Source: an uncultured Odoribacter sp. (GTDB taxonomy: Bacteria; Bacteroidota; Bacteroidia; Bacteroidales; Marinifilaceae). Taken from it: DNA of 64,000 bases. The position numbers and the translations under genes are program-made. The stretch lies in the NCBI GenBank assembly GCA_944321165.1, contig CALUKE010000005.1:124001-188000 (forward strand), written 5' to 3'. The notes under the pieces are model-generated. The model was not told the DNA's origin. It saw only the letters and a list, made by a program, of their open reading frames with translations, and made no database searches. Position 1 is the first letter of the stretch. The number at the start of each line of letters is the position of its first letter. This document shows, piece after piece, positions 44,940 to 54,423 of the stretch.

Positions 44940-46482
44940 ATGATGACATCGATGAAAATGTTGAGAATGTTTATCGTGATGGCTGTATCATGTATGACTA
45001 CAGTGGTTTGCGGGCAAACCGAATCTTATTCTACGCAGGCTGTTATGGAAGATTTGCACTATTTCAAGGATTGGACAGCTTCAGAGTTAAGGGATGGTTT
45101 TAAAAGTAAGGATTTAAAAAAATTCCGGAGTCCGTTGATGCGGCAAGTGGCCGAGAAGTTATATGCCGGAAATTATGACGTTCGCTACTTAATAAATGGT
45201 TATAGACCGGTTCCATCCAACAAGGTTTTGGAACGTAAATTGAAGCTGTACAGTGGTTACAGCCGTTATGAAAATATGACGGGTGTTTATGTGGAACAGG
45301 GAGAGAACGTGGTATTGGTCGGAGATCTGCATGGTCGTCATATTAAATTGCTGATACCGGATTGGATGCGTCAGCCGACTCCTGGTTTCGCACCTGCGAA
45401 GGATCCGGCCGGATGGGGATTGAAAAAGCAGGAGATTGTTCTGCATGAGGGGGTGAATGTCATTTATGTAGAAAAAGCGGGTAATGTATATGTGGATTAT
45501 TTTGCAGATGATCCGGATACCGCTCCTGAAGTAATGATTCATTTTGTGACGGGAAAAGTGAACGGATATTTTGATGCAGAGACACAAACGAATGAAAAAT
45601 GGAATAAATTGCTGGACGAGGCAGTCAGTTCGATAATGGATATAAAGACATCGGTATATGCAATTGGCTTATCCGGTTGATTTTTTGAAAAAGTTCAATT
45701 ACGGAAAAGGCAAGGAATTGGCCGCTGCTTATGACGAAATCATGGAAAAGCAGTATGAATTTTGTGGGGCGTTGAAATATGATCGTTTGCCGGGAAAACG
45801 GATATTGGCAAGGGTAAATCACAATTATTACATGTTTCGGGATGGAGATGGGGTGGCTTTTTACGGGGATGAAGGAACGATGAAATCAGCTCTTGGACCT
45901 GATATTTGTAAAGATTGGGGAGTGAATCATGAGATCGGCCATGTCATGCAGTTGGCGCAGTTGACCTGGGGAGGCATGACTGAAGTGAGCAATAATCTGT
46001 TTACTTTGTATGTGACTATCGGACAAGGTAATCCGGACAGATTAAAATCAGCAGGGAATTATGAAAACGCGTTTAAACATGTTCTGGATGCGCCGGAGAA
46101 ACCTTTCATATTGAGCGTATCCGATCCTTTTGAAAAACTGGTACCGTTCTGGCAATTGTATTTGTATGCCAAGGGAAATGGTTATCCGGATTTTTATGCC
46201 GACTTGATGGAATATCTGAGGACTCATCCTGATAAGGGAAGAGGGAATGCATCGATTCTCAATATGTATGAATTTGTAAAGGTTTCGTGCGATTTGTTGA
46301 AGGTCGATTTGACAGATTTTTTTGAAGCGTGGGGCTTTTTTGTGACGGGAACATATGAGTTGAACGATTATGCGAATTATAAATTTGAAGTGACGGAGAA
46401 GTTGGTGGAAGAAACCAGGCAATATGTTGCACGGAAGAAATATCCCAAGCCTGAAAAGGACATCACACGTCTGACGGAATAA
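44940..46482 (+). pseudogene. M60/enhancin-like metallopeptidase split by a frameshift
   Basis: Two adjacent frames together encode one M60-type peptidase, normally a secreted mucin or glycoprotein protease. Part 1 (44940-45680) has a signal peptide and the N-terminal domain, ending in a short shifted tail after MDIKTSVY. Part 2 (45658-46482) continues with QLAYPVDFLKKFN and carries the HExxH zinc site in NHEIGHVMQ (His codon at 45928), then the domain around WGGMTEVSNN. The frames differ by +1. Restoring one TA in the sequence TATATG at about 45654-45659 would give ...SVYMQLAYPV..., a smooth join. It reads as a pseudogene or an off-phase allele. Confidence 0.75.
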
Positions 46483-46566
46483 TTGTATGGAGCAGAATTT
46501 ATTATTCTAATGAAAAGAGAAGAAATGACAGCTTTCGGGAAAGTGTGAAGATGTTCAATTTTTCTG

Positions 46567-46574
46567 TACCTTTG
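46567..46574 (+). promoter_or_regulatory. -7 box of uvrA
   Basis: TACCTTTG matches TAnnTTTG, 25 bp before the uvrA ATG at 46600. Confidence 0.55.
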
Positions 46575-46599
46575 CCGGATATTTGTAAGTTTTTGAGAC

Positions 46600-49440
46600 A
46601 TGGAGGAATTTCAGGAAGAAGAGGGACAGATTGTGATTTATGGGGCTCGTGAGCACAATCTGAAAAATATCGATTTGAGTATTCCGCGGAACAGTTTGAC
46701 GGTAATTACCGGTTTGAGTGGAAGCGGCAAGTCGTCTTTGGCATTTGATACGATTTATGCCGAGGGACAGCGGCGGTATATGGAGACTTTTTCTGCCTAT
46801 GCCCGTCAATTTTTAGGCGGTTTGGAACGTCCGGATGTGGATAAGATTACAGGTTTGAGCCCGGTGATTTCGATTGAACAGAAAACGACGAATAAGAATC
46901 CCCGTTCTACGGTCGGAACGACGACGGAGGTGTATGATTTTTTACGTTTGCTTTTTGCCCGGGCGGGGGAGGCCTTTTCGTATGTGACGGGGAGTAAGAT
47001 GGTGAAATATACCGATGAAAAAATCATCGAACTGATTCAGAAAGACTTTGCCGGAGAACGGATTTTACTGTTGGCACCTGTCGTAAAGGGAAGAAAGGGT
47101 AATTACCGGGAACTGTTTGAGAATTTGCGGAAGAAGGGATTCCTTTCTGTGCGGGTGGACGGAGAAATTCGGGAAATCGGATTGGGCATGAGTGTCGACC
47201 GCTATAAGATTCATGATATTGAGATTGTTGTCGACAAGCTGGTGATGAATCAGGTCGATTTGAAGCGCCTGAAGAACTCTGTCAGTACGGCGATGAAGAA
47301 CGGTGATGGGGTGATGATGGTGAAGACGATGGACCGTGATGTCCTTAAATATTACAGCCGGCATTTGATGTGTCCTGATTCCGGCATTTCTTATCGGGAT
47401 CCGGCACCTCACTCTTTTTCTTTCAATTCACCCCATGGTGCTTGTCCGAAGTGCAAGGGACTGGGATATGTCAATGCCGTGGATCTGGATAAGATTATTC
47501 CCCATAAAGCACTGTCGATTTATGAAGGGGGCATAGAACCCTTGGGGAAATATAAAAACAGCATGCTTTTCTGGCAGATTGAAACTGTCTTGAAAAAGCA
47601 CGGATATGAATTGAATACACCGATCCAGGAATTGTCGGAAGAGGCATTGACTGACATATTGTACGGATATCCCGGGCAAATCCGTTTGGAGAATACGGCT
47701 TTGGGAGTGTTTTCCAATTCCTTGTACAATTTCGAGGGCATTATCAAGTATGTGATGATGCAGGAGGAAAACAGCACCTCCAAAAAAGCGAACAAATGGG
47801 CGGAACAGTTTATTTCGGTGGTTCCCTGTGATGTCTGTCACGGGCAGCGTCTGAATCAGGAAGCCTTGAGTTTTCGGATTGCCGGAAAAAATATTTCCGA
47901 ATTGGCTTCGATGGAGTTGGGCGATTTATACGAGTGGGTGTGTACGGTGGAAGCACACCTGGAAGAGAAGCAACGTCAGATTGCCGGGGAGATTTTCAAG
48001 GAGATCCGTACCCGTTTGAAATTTTTGCTGGATGTGGGGCTGGAATATCTTTCGTTGAACCGGCAATCGATGACTTTGTCCGGTGGTGAGTCGCAACGAA
48101 TTCGGCTGGCCACTCAGATCGGTTCGCAGTTGGTGAATGTGCTTTATATTTTGGATGAACCGAGCATCGGCTTGCATCAGAAGGACAACCGGCGTTTGAT
48201 TCATTCATTGCAACAATTGAGAGACAACGGCAATTCGGTGATTGTGGTAGAGCATGACCGGGAGATGATGGAGAATGCCGATTATATTGTAGACATGGGC
48301 CCTTTGGCGGGACGGAAAGGGGGAGAGGTGGTGGCTGCCGGTACGATTGAGGAGATTAAAAAGAGTCATAGTCTGACCGCTCAATATCTGAATGGCTCCA
48401 AAAAAATCGAGATCCCGGCAAAACGGAGGGAAGGCAATGGAAAATTTCTGACGATTCAGGGCTGTTGCGGAAATAATTTGAAAAATGTGGCGGTAAAAAT
48501 TCCGTTGGGCATGCTGGTTTGTGTTACCGGTGTGAGTGGCAGCGGAAAATCCTCTTTGATCAATGGAACGCTTTATCCGATTCTGGCGGAGAAATTTTAT
48601 CGGGCAGTGACGACTCCATTGCCTTATCAGAGCATGGAAGGAATTGAAAATATCGACAAGGTGGTGGTAGTCGACCAGAGTCCTCTGGGGCGTACGCCCC
48701 GTTCGAATCCGGCCACTTATACCGGAATATTTACCGACATCCGGAAAATTTTTGAAAAATTGCCGGAAGCCCAGATCCGGGGATATGGGGCCGGCCGTTT
48801 TTCGTTCAATGTTCCGGGAGGCCGTTGTGAGGAGTGTAAGGGAGCCGGGGTAAAAACCATTGAGATGAATTTTTTGCCGGATGTGTATGTGCATTGCGAG
48901 GCCTGTGACGGCAAAAGATATAACAAGGAAACCCTGGAGGTCCGCTATCGGGGAAAGTCCATCGGGGATGTGCTGAACATGACCATCAACCAGGCTGTTG
49001 AATTTTTTGAAAATATTTCTTTCCTGCAGCAGAAATTGAAAATGCTTCAGGATGTCGGATTGGGATATGTGAAACTGGGACAGCAGTGTACCACCTTGAG
49101 TGGAGGTGAGTCCCAGCGGATCAAGCTGGCGGCGGAACTGGCAAAGAAGGATACCGGCAAGACCTTGTATATTCTGGATGAACCGACCACCGGTCTGCAT
49201 TTTGAGGATATCCATATTTTGTTGGAGGTAATACAGAAACTGGTGAACAAGGGGAATACGGTCATTATTATAGAACACAACCTGGATGTGATTAAGGTGG
49301 CCGATTATCTGATCGATATGGGACCTGGAGGAGGAAAGGAGGGGGGAAGGATTGTGGTAACGGGGACTCCCGAAGAAGTCGCCCGCTGCGAGGTTTCTGC
49401 CACGGGGAAATATCTTCAGGAGGAGTTATATAAGTCCTAA
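46600..49440 (+). CDS. uvrA: Excinuclease ABC subunit A
   Basis: Damage-recognition ATPase of nucleotide excision repair. It has 946 residues, typical of UvrA. The first Walker A is GLSGSGKSS (38-46), and the second is near K650 (GVSGSGKSS). Two ABC signatures LSGGESQRI are present. Zinc-finger cysteines occur at CPDSGISYRD...CPKCKG and CEECKGAGVKTIEMNFLPDVYVHCEACDG. The DEPSIGLHQ and DEPTTGLHFED motifs are the Walker B/D-loop regions. It has its own promoter. The stop overlaps the convergent transporter by 15 bp. Confidence 0.97.
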   Translation: MEEFQEEEGQIVIYGAREHNLKNIDLSIPRNSLTVITGLSGSGKSSLAFDTIYAEGQRRYMETFSAYARQFLGGLERPDVDKITGLSPVISIEQKTTNKNPRSTVGTTTEVYDFLRLLFARAGEAFSYVTGSKMVKYTDEKIIELIQKDFAGERILLLAPVVKGRKGNYRELFENLRKKGFLSVRVDGEIREIGLGMSVDRYKIHDIEIVVDKLVMNQVDLKRLKNSVSTAMKNGDGVMMVKTMDRDVLKYYSRHLMCPDSGISYRDPAPHSFSFNSPHGACPKCKGLGYVNAVDLDKIIPHKALSIYEGGIEPLGKYKNSMLFWQIETVLKKHGYELNTPIQELSEEALTDILYGYPGQIRLENTALGVFSNSLYNFEGIIKYVMMQEENSTSKKANKWAEQFISVVPCDVCHGQRLNQEALSFRIAGKNISELASMELGDLYEWVCTVEAHLEEKQRQIAGEIFKEIRTRLKFLLDVGLEYLSLNRQSMTLSGGESQRIRLATQIGSQLVNVLYILDEPSIGLHQKDNRRLIHSLQQLRDNGNSVIVVEHDREMMENADYIVDMGPLAGRKGGEVVAAGTIEEIKKSHSLTAQYLNGSKKIEIPAKRREGNGKFLTIQGCCGNNLKNVAVKIPLGMLVCVTGVSGSGKSSLINGTLYPILAEKFYRAVTTPLPYQSMEGIENIDKVVVVDQSPLGRTPRSNPATYTGIFTDIRKIFEKLPEAQIRGYGAGRFSFNVPGGRCEECKGAGVKTIEMNFLPDVYVHCEACDGKRYNKETLEVRYRGKSIGDVLNMTINQAVEFFENISFLQQKLKMLQDVGLGYVKLGQQCTTLSGGESQRIKLAAELAKKDTGKTLYILDEPTTGLHFEDIHILLEVIQKLVNKGNTVIIIEHNLDVIKVADYLIDMGPGGGKEGGRIVVTGTPEEVARCEVSATGKYLQEELYKS

Positions 49441-50778
49441 GGCATGGAACAGGATCAATAAGATGCAAACCGGTGCAATGTATTTTAGGATAAAGACATA
49501 AAGTTTGAAAAAGCGGATTTTCAGACTTTCCTGATTGCTGATTTCTTGGTAAAGAGTGCTTTTTTGGAGATACCAGCCGGCGAATATACAGACCAATACA
49601 CCGCCGAAGGGTAGAAGAATATTGGAACACAGATAATCGCAGGCATCGAACAGATTCATGCCGAAAATCTGGGCATCCCGGAGCGGACCGAACGAAAGGG
49701 TATTGAAACAGCCGATAAAAGTGATGAGCAAGGTGGCAATCAGCGTTGCCCACGGACGTTTCAGTTTCTTTTCTTCGATCAGGTAGGAAACCGGTACTTC
49801 CAACAGGGAAATGGCGGATGTCAAGGCGGCAAAAGTCAGCAGAATAAAAAACAGAACGGCCCAGAGCTGTCCGGCGGGCAATTCCTGAAATATCTGGGGA
49901 AGTGTCAGGAAAACGAGTGACGGACCGGCCTGTGGATCGATGTGAAAAGAAAATACGGCCGGCAAAATGGCGACCCCGGCTAAAATGGCGACCAGCGTAT
50001 CGGCGATGATGACCTGCAGGGAGATGTGAGTCAGGTTATTGTTTTTGGGAATATAGGAGGCATAGGTCAACAGAATACCCATACCGATGGAGAGTGAGAA
50101 AAAAGATTGGCCGAGGGCTGCCAGAATTCCTTGTCCGGTAAGTTCAGAAAATTTGGGGAAAAAGAGAAATTTCAATCCTTTCGACGATTCATTTAATGTG
50201 AGCGAATTGATGCTCAGGGCAATGATGATGATGAACAGAATCGGCATCATCCACTTGGAATACCTTTCAATTCCTTTCTGTACGCCTCCCATGATAATGG
50301 CTCCGGTGATCACCATAAAGGCGATGTGCCATAAGACTGCCTTGTAGGGATGGGAGATGAAACTGCTAAAGATTGTCTGGAAGTCTTCTGCGCTTTGACC
50401 GTGGAGAGAGTCTGTCATGGAGAGCCAGATGTATTCCAGGGTCCAGCCGGAAACTGTACCGTAAAACGACAAAATCAGCGAAGCCGTGATGATCGACAAA
50501 AAACCGAACAGAAACCATTTGGTTCCGGGGGCCAGTAGGCGGAAAGTGCCCAGTATATTCTGTTGTGCCCGGCGTCCGATGGAGAATTCCGCCAGCATGA
50601 CCGGCAAACCGATGGCAAAGGTGAAAAACAGGTAGACCAGCAGGAATGCTCCGCCTCCGTTGGTACTTGCGACATAGGGAAATTTCCAGATGTTTCCCAA
50701 TCCGACTGCCGATCCGGCCAAAGCGGCGATGGCTCCGAATTTGGATTTGAAGCCGATTCTGTGATTCGAATGATGCAT
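49426..50778 (-). CDS. Sodium-dependent transporter of the NSS (SNF) family
   Basis: A 450-residue inner-membrane amino-acid/Na+ symporter with about 11-12 hydrophobic segments. The N-terminal signature AGSAVGLGNIWKFPYVASTNGGGAFLLVYLFF is diagnostic of NSS/SNF transporters. The middle of the protein reads GMGILLTYASYIPKNNN. The family is LeuT-like, and the substrate is probably an amino acid such as Trp, Tyr or Leu. It is monocistronic, convergent with uvrA and divergent from guaA. Confidence 0.94.
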   Translation of the reverse strand: MHHSNHRIGFKSKFGAIAALAGSAVGLGNIWKFPYVASTNGGGAFLLVYLFFTFAIGLPVMLAEFSIGRRAQQNILGTFRLLAPGTKWFLFGFLSIITASLILSFYGTVSGWTLEYIWLSMTDSLHGQSAEDFQTIFSSFISHPYKAVLWHIAFMVITGAIIMGGVQKGIERYSKWMMPILFIIIIALSINSLTLNESSKGLKFLFFPKFSELTGQGILAALGQSFFSLSIGMGILLTYASYIPKNNNLTHISLQVIIADTLVAILAGVAILPAVFSFHIDPQAGPSLVFLTLPQIFQELPAGQLWAVLFFILLTFAALTSAISLLEVPVSYLIEEKKLKRPWATLIATLLITFIGCFNTLSFGPLRDAQIFGMNLFDACDYLCSNILLPFGGVLVCIFAGWYLQKSTLYQEISNQESLKIRFFKLYVFILKYIAPVCILLILFHALGLI

Positions 50779-50868
50779 AATCTCATAATTTAGAGTAAAC
50801 TTAGCACAAATATACGCATTTTACAATAGGAAAGTTGAAGTGAATTTTTCTCTTTTACCGTAAAATTT

Positions 50869-50876
50869 TATCTTTG
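50869..50876 (+). promoter_or_regulatory. -7 box of guaA
   Basis: TATCTTTG matches TAnnTTTG, 23 bp before the guaA ATG at 50900. Confidence 0.6.
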
Positions 50877-50899
50877 CAATTCGAATCAAAACAAATAAG

Positions 50900-52429
50900 A
50901 TGCAGGAAAAAATTTTGATATTGGACTTCGGCTCGCAATACACGCAGTTGATTGCGAGAAGGGTTCGGGAATTGAATGTATATTGTGAGATCTATCCATA
51001 CAATCATTACCCGGCTCTGGATTCCTCCGTCAAGGGAGTGATTCTTTCCGGAAGCCCTTTTTCCGTGAGAGATGAGAAGGCGCCGCAGCCGGACTTGACT
51101 GCGATCAAGGGACAGTTGCCGTTATTGGGTGTGTGTTTCGGTGCTCAGTATTTGGCTCATCATTTCGGGGGAGAGGTGAAGGCTTCCAACAAACGAGAAT
51201 ACGGGAGGGCGAATCTGGCTTTTATTGATAAAACCAGTAAGTTATTCAAGGACATCAGCGATGATTCGCAGGTATGGATGTCGCATGGGGATACCATCGA
51301 AAGATTGCCGGCCGGATGGCAGGTCATCGCCAGTACCAAGGATGTTCAAAATGCAGCCTTTCAGGTTCAGCTGGAAGTGACCTACGGTATTCAGTTTCAT
51401 CCGGAGGTGTATCACAGTACGGAAGGGACCCGTCTGCTGCGCAACTTTGTGGTGGACATTTGTGGCTGTTCCCAGTCCTGGACGCCGGATTCTTTTGTGG
51501 AGACCACGGTGGCAGAATTGAAACAGAAGTTGGGGGAGGACCGGGTGATTCTGGGACTGTCCGGCGGAGTGGATTCTACCGTAGCGGCCATGTTGCTGCA
51601 CCGGGCCGTTGGAAATCATCTGACATGTATTTTTGTCGACAACGGTTTGTTGCGGAAGGATGAATACCGCACGGTTCTCGAAAACTATAAGGAACTGGGC
51701 CTGAATGTAGTCGGTGCGGAAGCCGGCGATCTGTTTTTAGATCGTCTGGCCGGAGTGACTGAACCGGAAAAGAAACGGAAAATCATTGGCAGTACCTTCA
51801 TCGATGTTTTTGACAAAGAGGCTTCCAAAATCAAAGATGCCAAATGGTTGGGACAGGGCACGATTTATCCGGACGTGATCGAGTCGCTTTCTGTCAATGG
51901 GCCTTCTCAGACCATCAAGTCGCATCACAATGTCGGGGGTTTGCCGGATTACATGAAGCTGAAACTGGTGGAACCCTTGCGTCTGTTGTTCAAGGATGAG
52001 GTACGTCGGGTAGGAAAGAGCCTGGGATTGGCGGACAAATTCTTGCAGCGTCATCCTTTCCCCGGTCCGGGACTGGCCATTCGTATTCTGGGAGAGATTA
52101 CTCCTGAGAAAGTACGTCTTTTGCAGGAAGCCGACCATATCTTCATTTCCATGCTTCAGGAGGAGGGACTTTACAACAAGGTTTGGCAGGCCGGTGTGAT
52201 TTTGTTACCGGTACAAAGTGTGGGAGTAATGGGGGATGAACGGACCTACGAAAGCGTGGTGGCGCTTCGGGCTGTCGAGTCGACGGATGGCATGACTGCC
52301 GACTGGTGTCATTTGCCGTATGAGTTTCTGGCCCGGGTATCCAATCGGATCATTAATAATGTCCGGGGGATCAATCGGGTAGTTTACGATATCAGTTCAA
52401 AACCACCCGCAACGATCGAGTGGGAATAA
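50900..52429 (+). CDS. guaA: GMP synthase, glutamine-hydrolysing
   Basis: Converts XMP to GMP in purine synthesis. The class I glutamine amidotransferase domain (1 to about 195) has the nucleophile C79 in GVCFGAQ and the HPE triad at 167-169. The ATP-pyrophosphatase domain has the P-loop SGGVDS (221-226). The C-terminal dimerisation domain ends [12 protein letters not shown]. 509 residues, normal for the family. A terminator follows the stop. Confidence 0.97.
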   Translation: MQEKILILDFGSQYTQLIARRVRELNVYCEIYPYNHYPALDSSVKGVILSGSPFSVRDEKAPQPDLTAIKGQLPLLGVCFGAQYLAHHFGGEVKASNKREYGRANLAFIDKTSKLFKDISDDSQVWMSHGDTIERLPAGWQVIASTKDVQNAAFQVQLEVTYGIQFHPEVYHSTEGTRLLRNFVVDICGCSQSWTPDSFVETTVAELKQKLGEDRVILGLSGGVDSTVAAMLLHRAVGNHLTCIFVDNGLLRKDEYRTVLENYKELGLNVVGAEAGDLFLDRLAGVTEPEKKRKIIGSTFIDVFDKEASKIKDAKWLGQGTIYPDVIESLSVNGPSQTIKSHHNVGGLPDYMKLKLVEPLRLLFKDEVRRVGKSLGLADKFLQRHPFPGPGLAIRILGEITPEKVRLLQEADHIFISMLQEEGLYNKVWQAGVILLPVQSVGVMGDERTYESVVALRAVESTDGMTADWCHLPYEFLARVSNRIINNVRGINRVVYDISSKPPATIEWE

Positions 52430-52438
52430 CGAAAATAT

Positions 52439-52469
52439 AAGTTGTCCTTGATGGACAGCTTATTTTTTT
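52439..52469 (+). terminator. Terminator of guaA
   Basis: AAGTTGTCC (52439-52447) pairs with GGACAGCTT (52453-52461) with one G-U. Seven T residues follow. Confidence 0.82.
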
Positions 52470-52508
52470 AGCAGAAAAAAACGAGAATGGTAAAAATAAA
52501 CGAGATCA

Positions 52509-53540
52509 ATGGAAAGTAATGCGGAAACGATCAAGAGATTAAAGGAACGTTTGGAACAGGGGCATTTGAAAACCGTCATCATTCCGCATATTTCTCCGGA
52601 TGGAGATGCGATTGGGGCCTGTGCCGCTCTGTCGGAGGTATTTCGGTTGAAAGGGATGGGATGTCATGTGCTGACCTGTGATTTTATTCCGGAGTATTTG
52701 CATTTTTTGAAAAATATACCTTCTGCCATTTCTTTTCAGGAAAAACCGGAAACTTGTAAACGTCACCTGGCCGAGGCTGATTTGATTTTTATGCTGGATC
52801 ACAATACCGTTTCGAGGGAGGGGTATCTGGAAGAATGGGTGGTGTCGGCTCCGGGAGAGAAGGTGATTATAGACCATCATCCGGATCCGGATCCTCAGGC
52901 ATATGTCATTTCGGATACCCGGGTGTCCTCGACTTGTGAATTGTTGTATACCGTGATTTCGCGGATTTTCGGCACGGAGGTCATTACGCCCGACGTTGCC
53001 AATGCCTTGTATACGGGTATCAATACTGATACGGGAGGATTGAGTCACAATTCTTCCCGGCCGGAGACCTACCGTATTATTGCCGATCTGTTGGAATTGG
53101 GCTTGGACAAGGCTTACATACACGAGCGGATTTACCAGATGAACCGTATTTCCCGTTTGCGTCTGATTGGAAATGTGTTGTTGAATAAGTTGGAGATCAT
53201 CGATTCCTATCCGGTGGCCATTATGCCGATTACCCGGCAGGAATTGGAGCGGTATGAATACAGGGACGGAGATTTGGAAGGCTTGGTCAATATCCCTCTT
53301 TCGGTTCAGCAGGTATTGGTATCTGTTCAGATCACCGAACGCAAGGAAAAGGTCAAATTGTCCTTTCGCTCCAAAGGTCAGATACCGGTCAATGAATGGG
53401 CCAAGGCATTTTTTAACGGCGGTGGGCATTTAAATGCAGCCGGCGGTCAGATGGAACTTCCTCTGGAGGAGGTCGTACAAAAAGTAAAAGAGACGACCCC
53501 TTGGTTCTTTGAGCAGTTTCTGGTAAAATCTAATGAGTAA
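52509..53540 (+). CDS. DHH-family phosphoesterase, NrnA-like nanoRNase/pAp phosphatase
   Basis: A cytoplasmic enzyme that removes nucleotides from very short oligoribonucleotides and/or dephosphorylates pAp. The DHH domain carries HISPDGDA (H27, D31, D33), LDHNTVSREG and the DHH triad in IDHHPDPD. The C-terminal DHHA1 domain has the substrate-binding GGGHLNAAGG. 343 residues, in keeping with NrnA. The next frame begins in its last codons (53533), but the real DUF1904 start is probably 53560, so the two are adjacent and likely co-transcribed. Confidence 0.92.
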   Translation: MESNAETIKRLKERLEQGHLKTVIIPHISPDGDAIGACAALSEVFRLKGMGCHVLTCDFIPEYLHFLKNIPSAISFQEKPETCKRHLAEADLIFMLDHNTVSREGYLEEWVVSAPGEKVIIDHHPDPDPQAYVISDTRVSSTCELLYTVISRIFGTEVITPDVANALYTGINTDTGGLSHNSSRPETYRIIADLLELGLDKAYIHERIYQMNRISRLRLIGNVLLNKLEIIDSYPVAIMPITRQELERYEYRDGDLEGLVNIPLSVQQVLVSVQITERKEKVKLSFRSKGQIPVNEWAKAFFNGGGHLNAAGGQMELPLEEVVQKVKETTPWFFEQFLVKSNE

Positions 53541-53559
53541 TCATGTAAAATTTTGGATT

Positions 53560-53895
53560 ATGCCTTTTTTTAAATTTCATTTTGTCGAGGCTTCCCGACT
53601 GGCCGGTGTCAGTCGACAAATGGGAACGCGTATTCAGCAGGCGATCGGTTGTCCGCGGGAACACATCGTATTCGAACTGATTCACTCCAGTGTGGTGGAG
53701 GAAAATGTGGTCAAGAACGGCAATGACTGGCCTTATATAGAGGTCGATTATTTCGAACGACCTCGGGAAGTACAGGAGGAAGTTGCTAAAATCATTTATG
53801 AATGTCTGAAGAGTGCCGGCTATCCGAATTCCGACATTTATTTCCGTTATTTGACGCCGGAAAATTACTATGAAAACGGAGTTTGTCTGAAATAA
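53560..53895 (+). CDS. DUF1904, tautomerase-like protein
   Basis: A 111-residue protein when started at the ATG at 53560 (MPFFKFHF...). That start places a Pro directly after Met, the catalytic position in the 4-oxalocrotonate tautomerase/MIF fold to which DUF1904 belongs. A longer frame from 53533 overlaps the end of the DHH gene but would bury the Pro. The rest (RQMGTRIQQAIGCPREHIVFELIHSSVV...WPYIEVDYFERPREVQ) fits the family. Whether it has tautomerase activity is unknown. Confidence 0.78.
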   Translation: MPFFKFHFVEASRLAGVSRQMGTRIQQAIGCPREHIVFELIHSSVVEENVVKNGNDWPYIEVDYFERPREVQEEVAKIIYECLKSAGYPNSDIYFRYLTPENYYENGVCLK

Positions 53896-53941
53896 AGGGC
53901 AGATAAGAGGCCCGATGTTGTGAAATGTCAAAAAATATGCT

Positions 53942-53949
53942 TATGTTTG
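53942..53949 (+). promoter_or_regulatory. -7 box of the MarR gene
   Basis: TATGTTTG matches TAnnTTTG and lies inside the longest possible reading frame. It supports the internal ATG at 53976 as the true start. Confidence 0.45.
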
Positions 53950-53975
53950 CAAATAGTATAAAATGCAACATAAAC

Positions 53976-54404
53976 ATGAATGAAGTCAGGGAATTAGTAT
54001 CTTGTCTCAGTAAGGCGGAGAGGGGATACACCAAAATTTTGAATCGGGAATTTCTGAAAGCCGGATATAATCTGAGTCGGGAACAATACGAATTATTGCA
54101 AGTCTTGTGGACGGAAGATCATGTGAATCAGCAGACTATCAGCAAACGTTTGCAAAAGGACAAATACAATGTGACCAAATTGCTGAATACGTTGACCAAG
54201 CGGGGATACGTGCAGCGGAAAATGTGTCAGGAAGACAAGCGGAATAATTTCATTGTATTGACCGAGAAGGGGATAGAGGTAAAAAAGAAATTGACAGACA
54301 TAGAAGAACAGGTGCATGTCGATTTGACTTTTACCATTTCTCCCGAGGAGATGAAATCTTGTATGTGGGTGTTGAAGAAATTGACGGACCGAATGGGTAA
54401 ATAA
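53976..54404 (+). CDS. MarR-family transcriptional regulator
   Basis: A winged-helix regulator of 142 residues from ATG 53976, the normal MarR length. The frame can be extended to 53925, but a -7 box then falls inside it. The recognition region reads NQQTISKRLQKDKYNVTKLLNTLTKRGYVQRKMCQEDKRNNFIVLTEKG, with the wing at DKRNN. It is followed 19 bp later by pepD. The ligand is unknown. Confidence 0.9.
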   Translation: MNEVRELVSCLSKAERGYTKILNREFLKAGYNLSREQYELLQVLWTEDHVNQQTISKRLQKDKYNVTKLLNTLTKRGYVQRKMCQEDKRNNFIVLTEKGIEVKKKLTDIEEQVHVDLTFTISPEEMKSCMWVLKKLTDRMGK

Positions 54405-54423
54405 CTGTGAAAAACAAATAGAT

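Noticed and set aside
45658..46482. A separate metallopeptidase gene starting at 45658
   Set aside because: It lacks a signal peptide and N-terminal domain, and its first residues continue the upstream frame, so it is the second half of the broken M60 gene.
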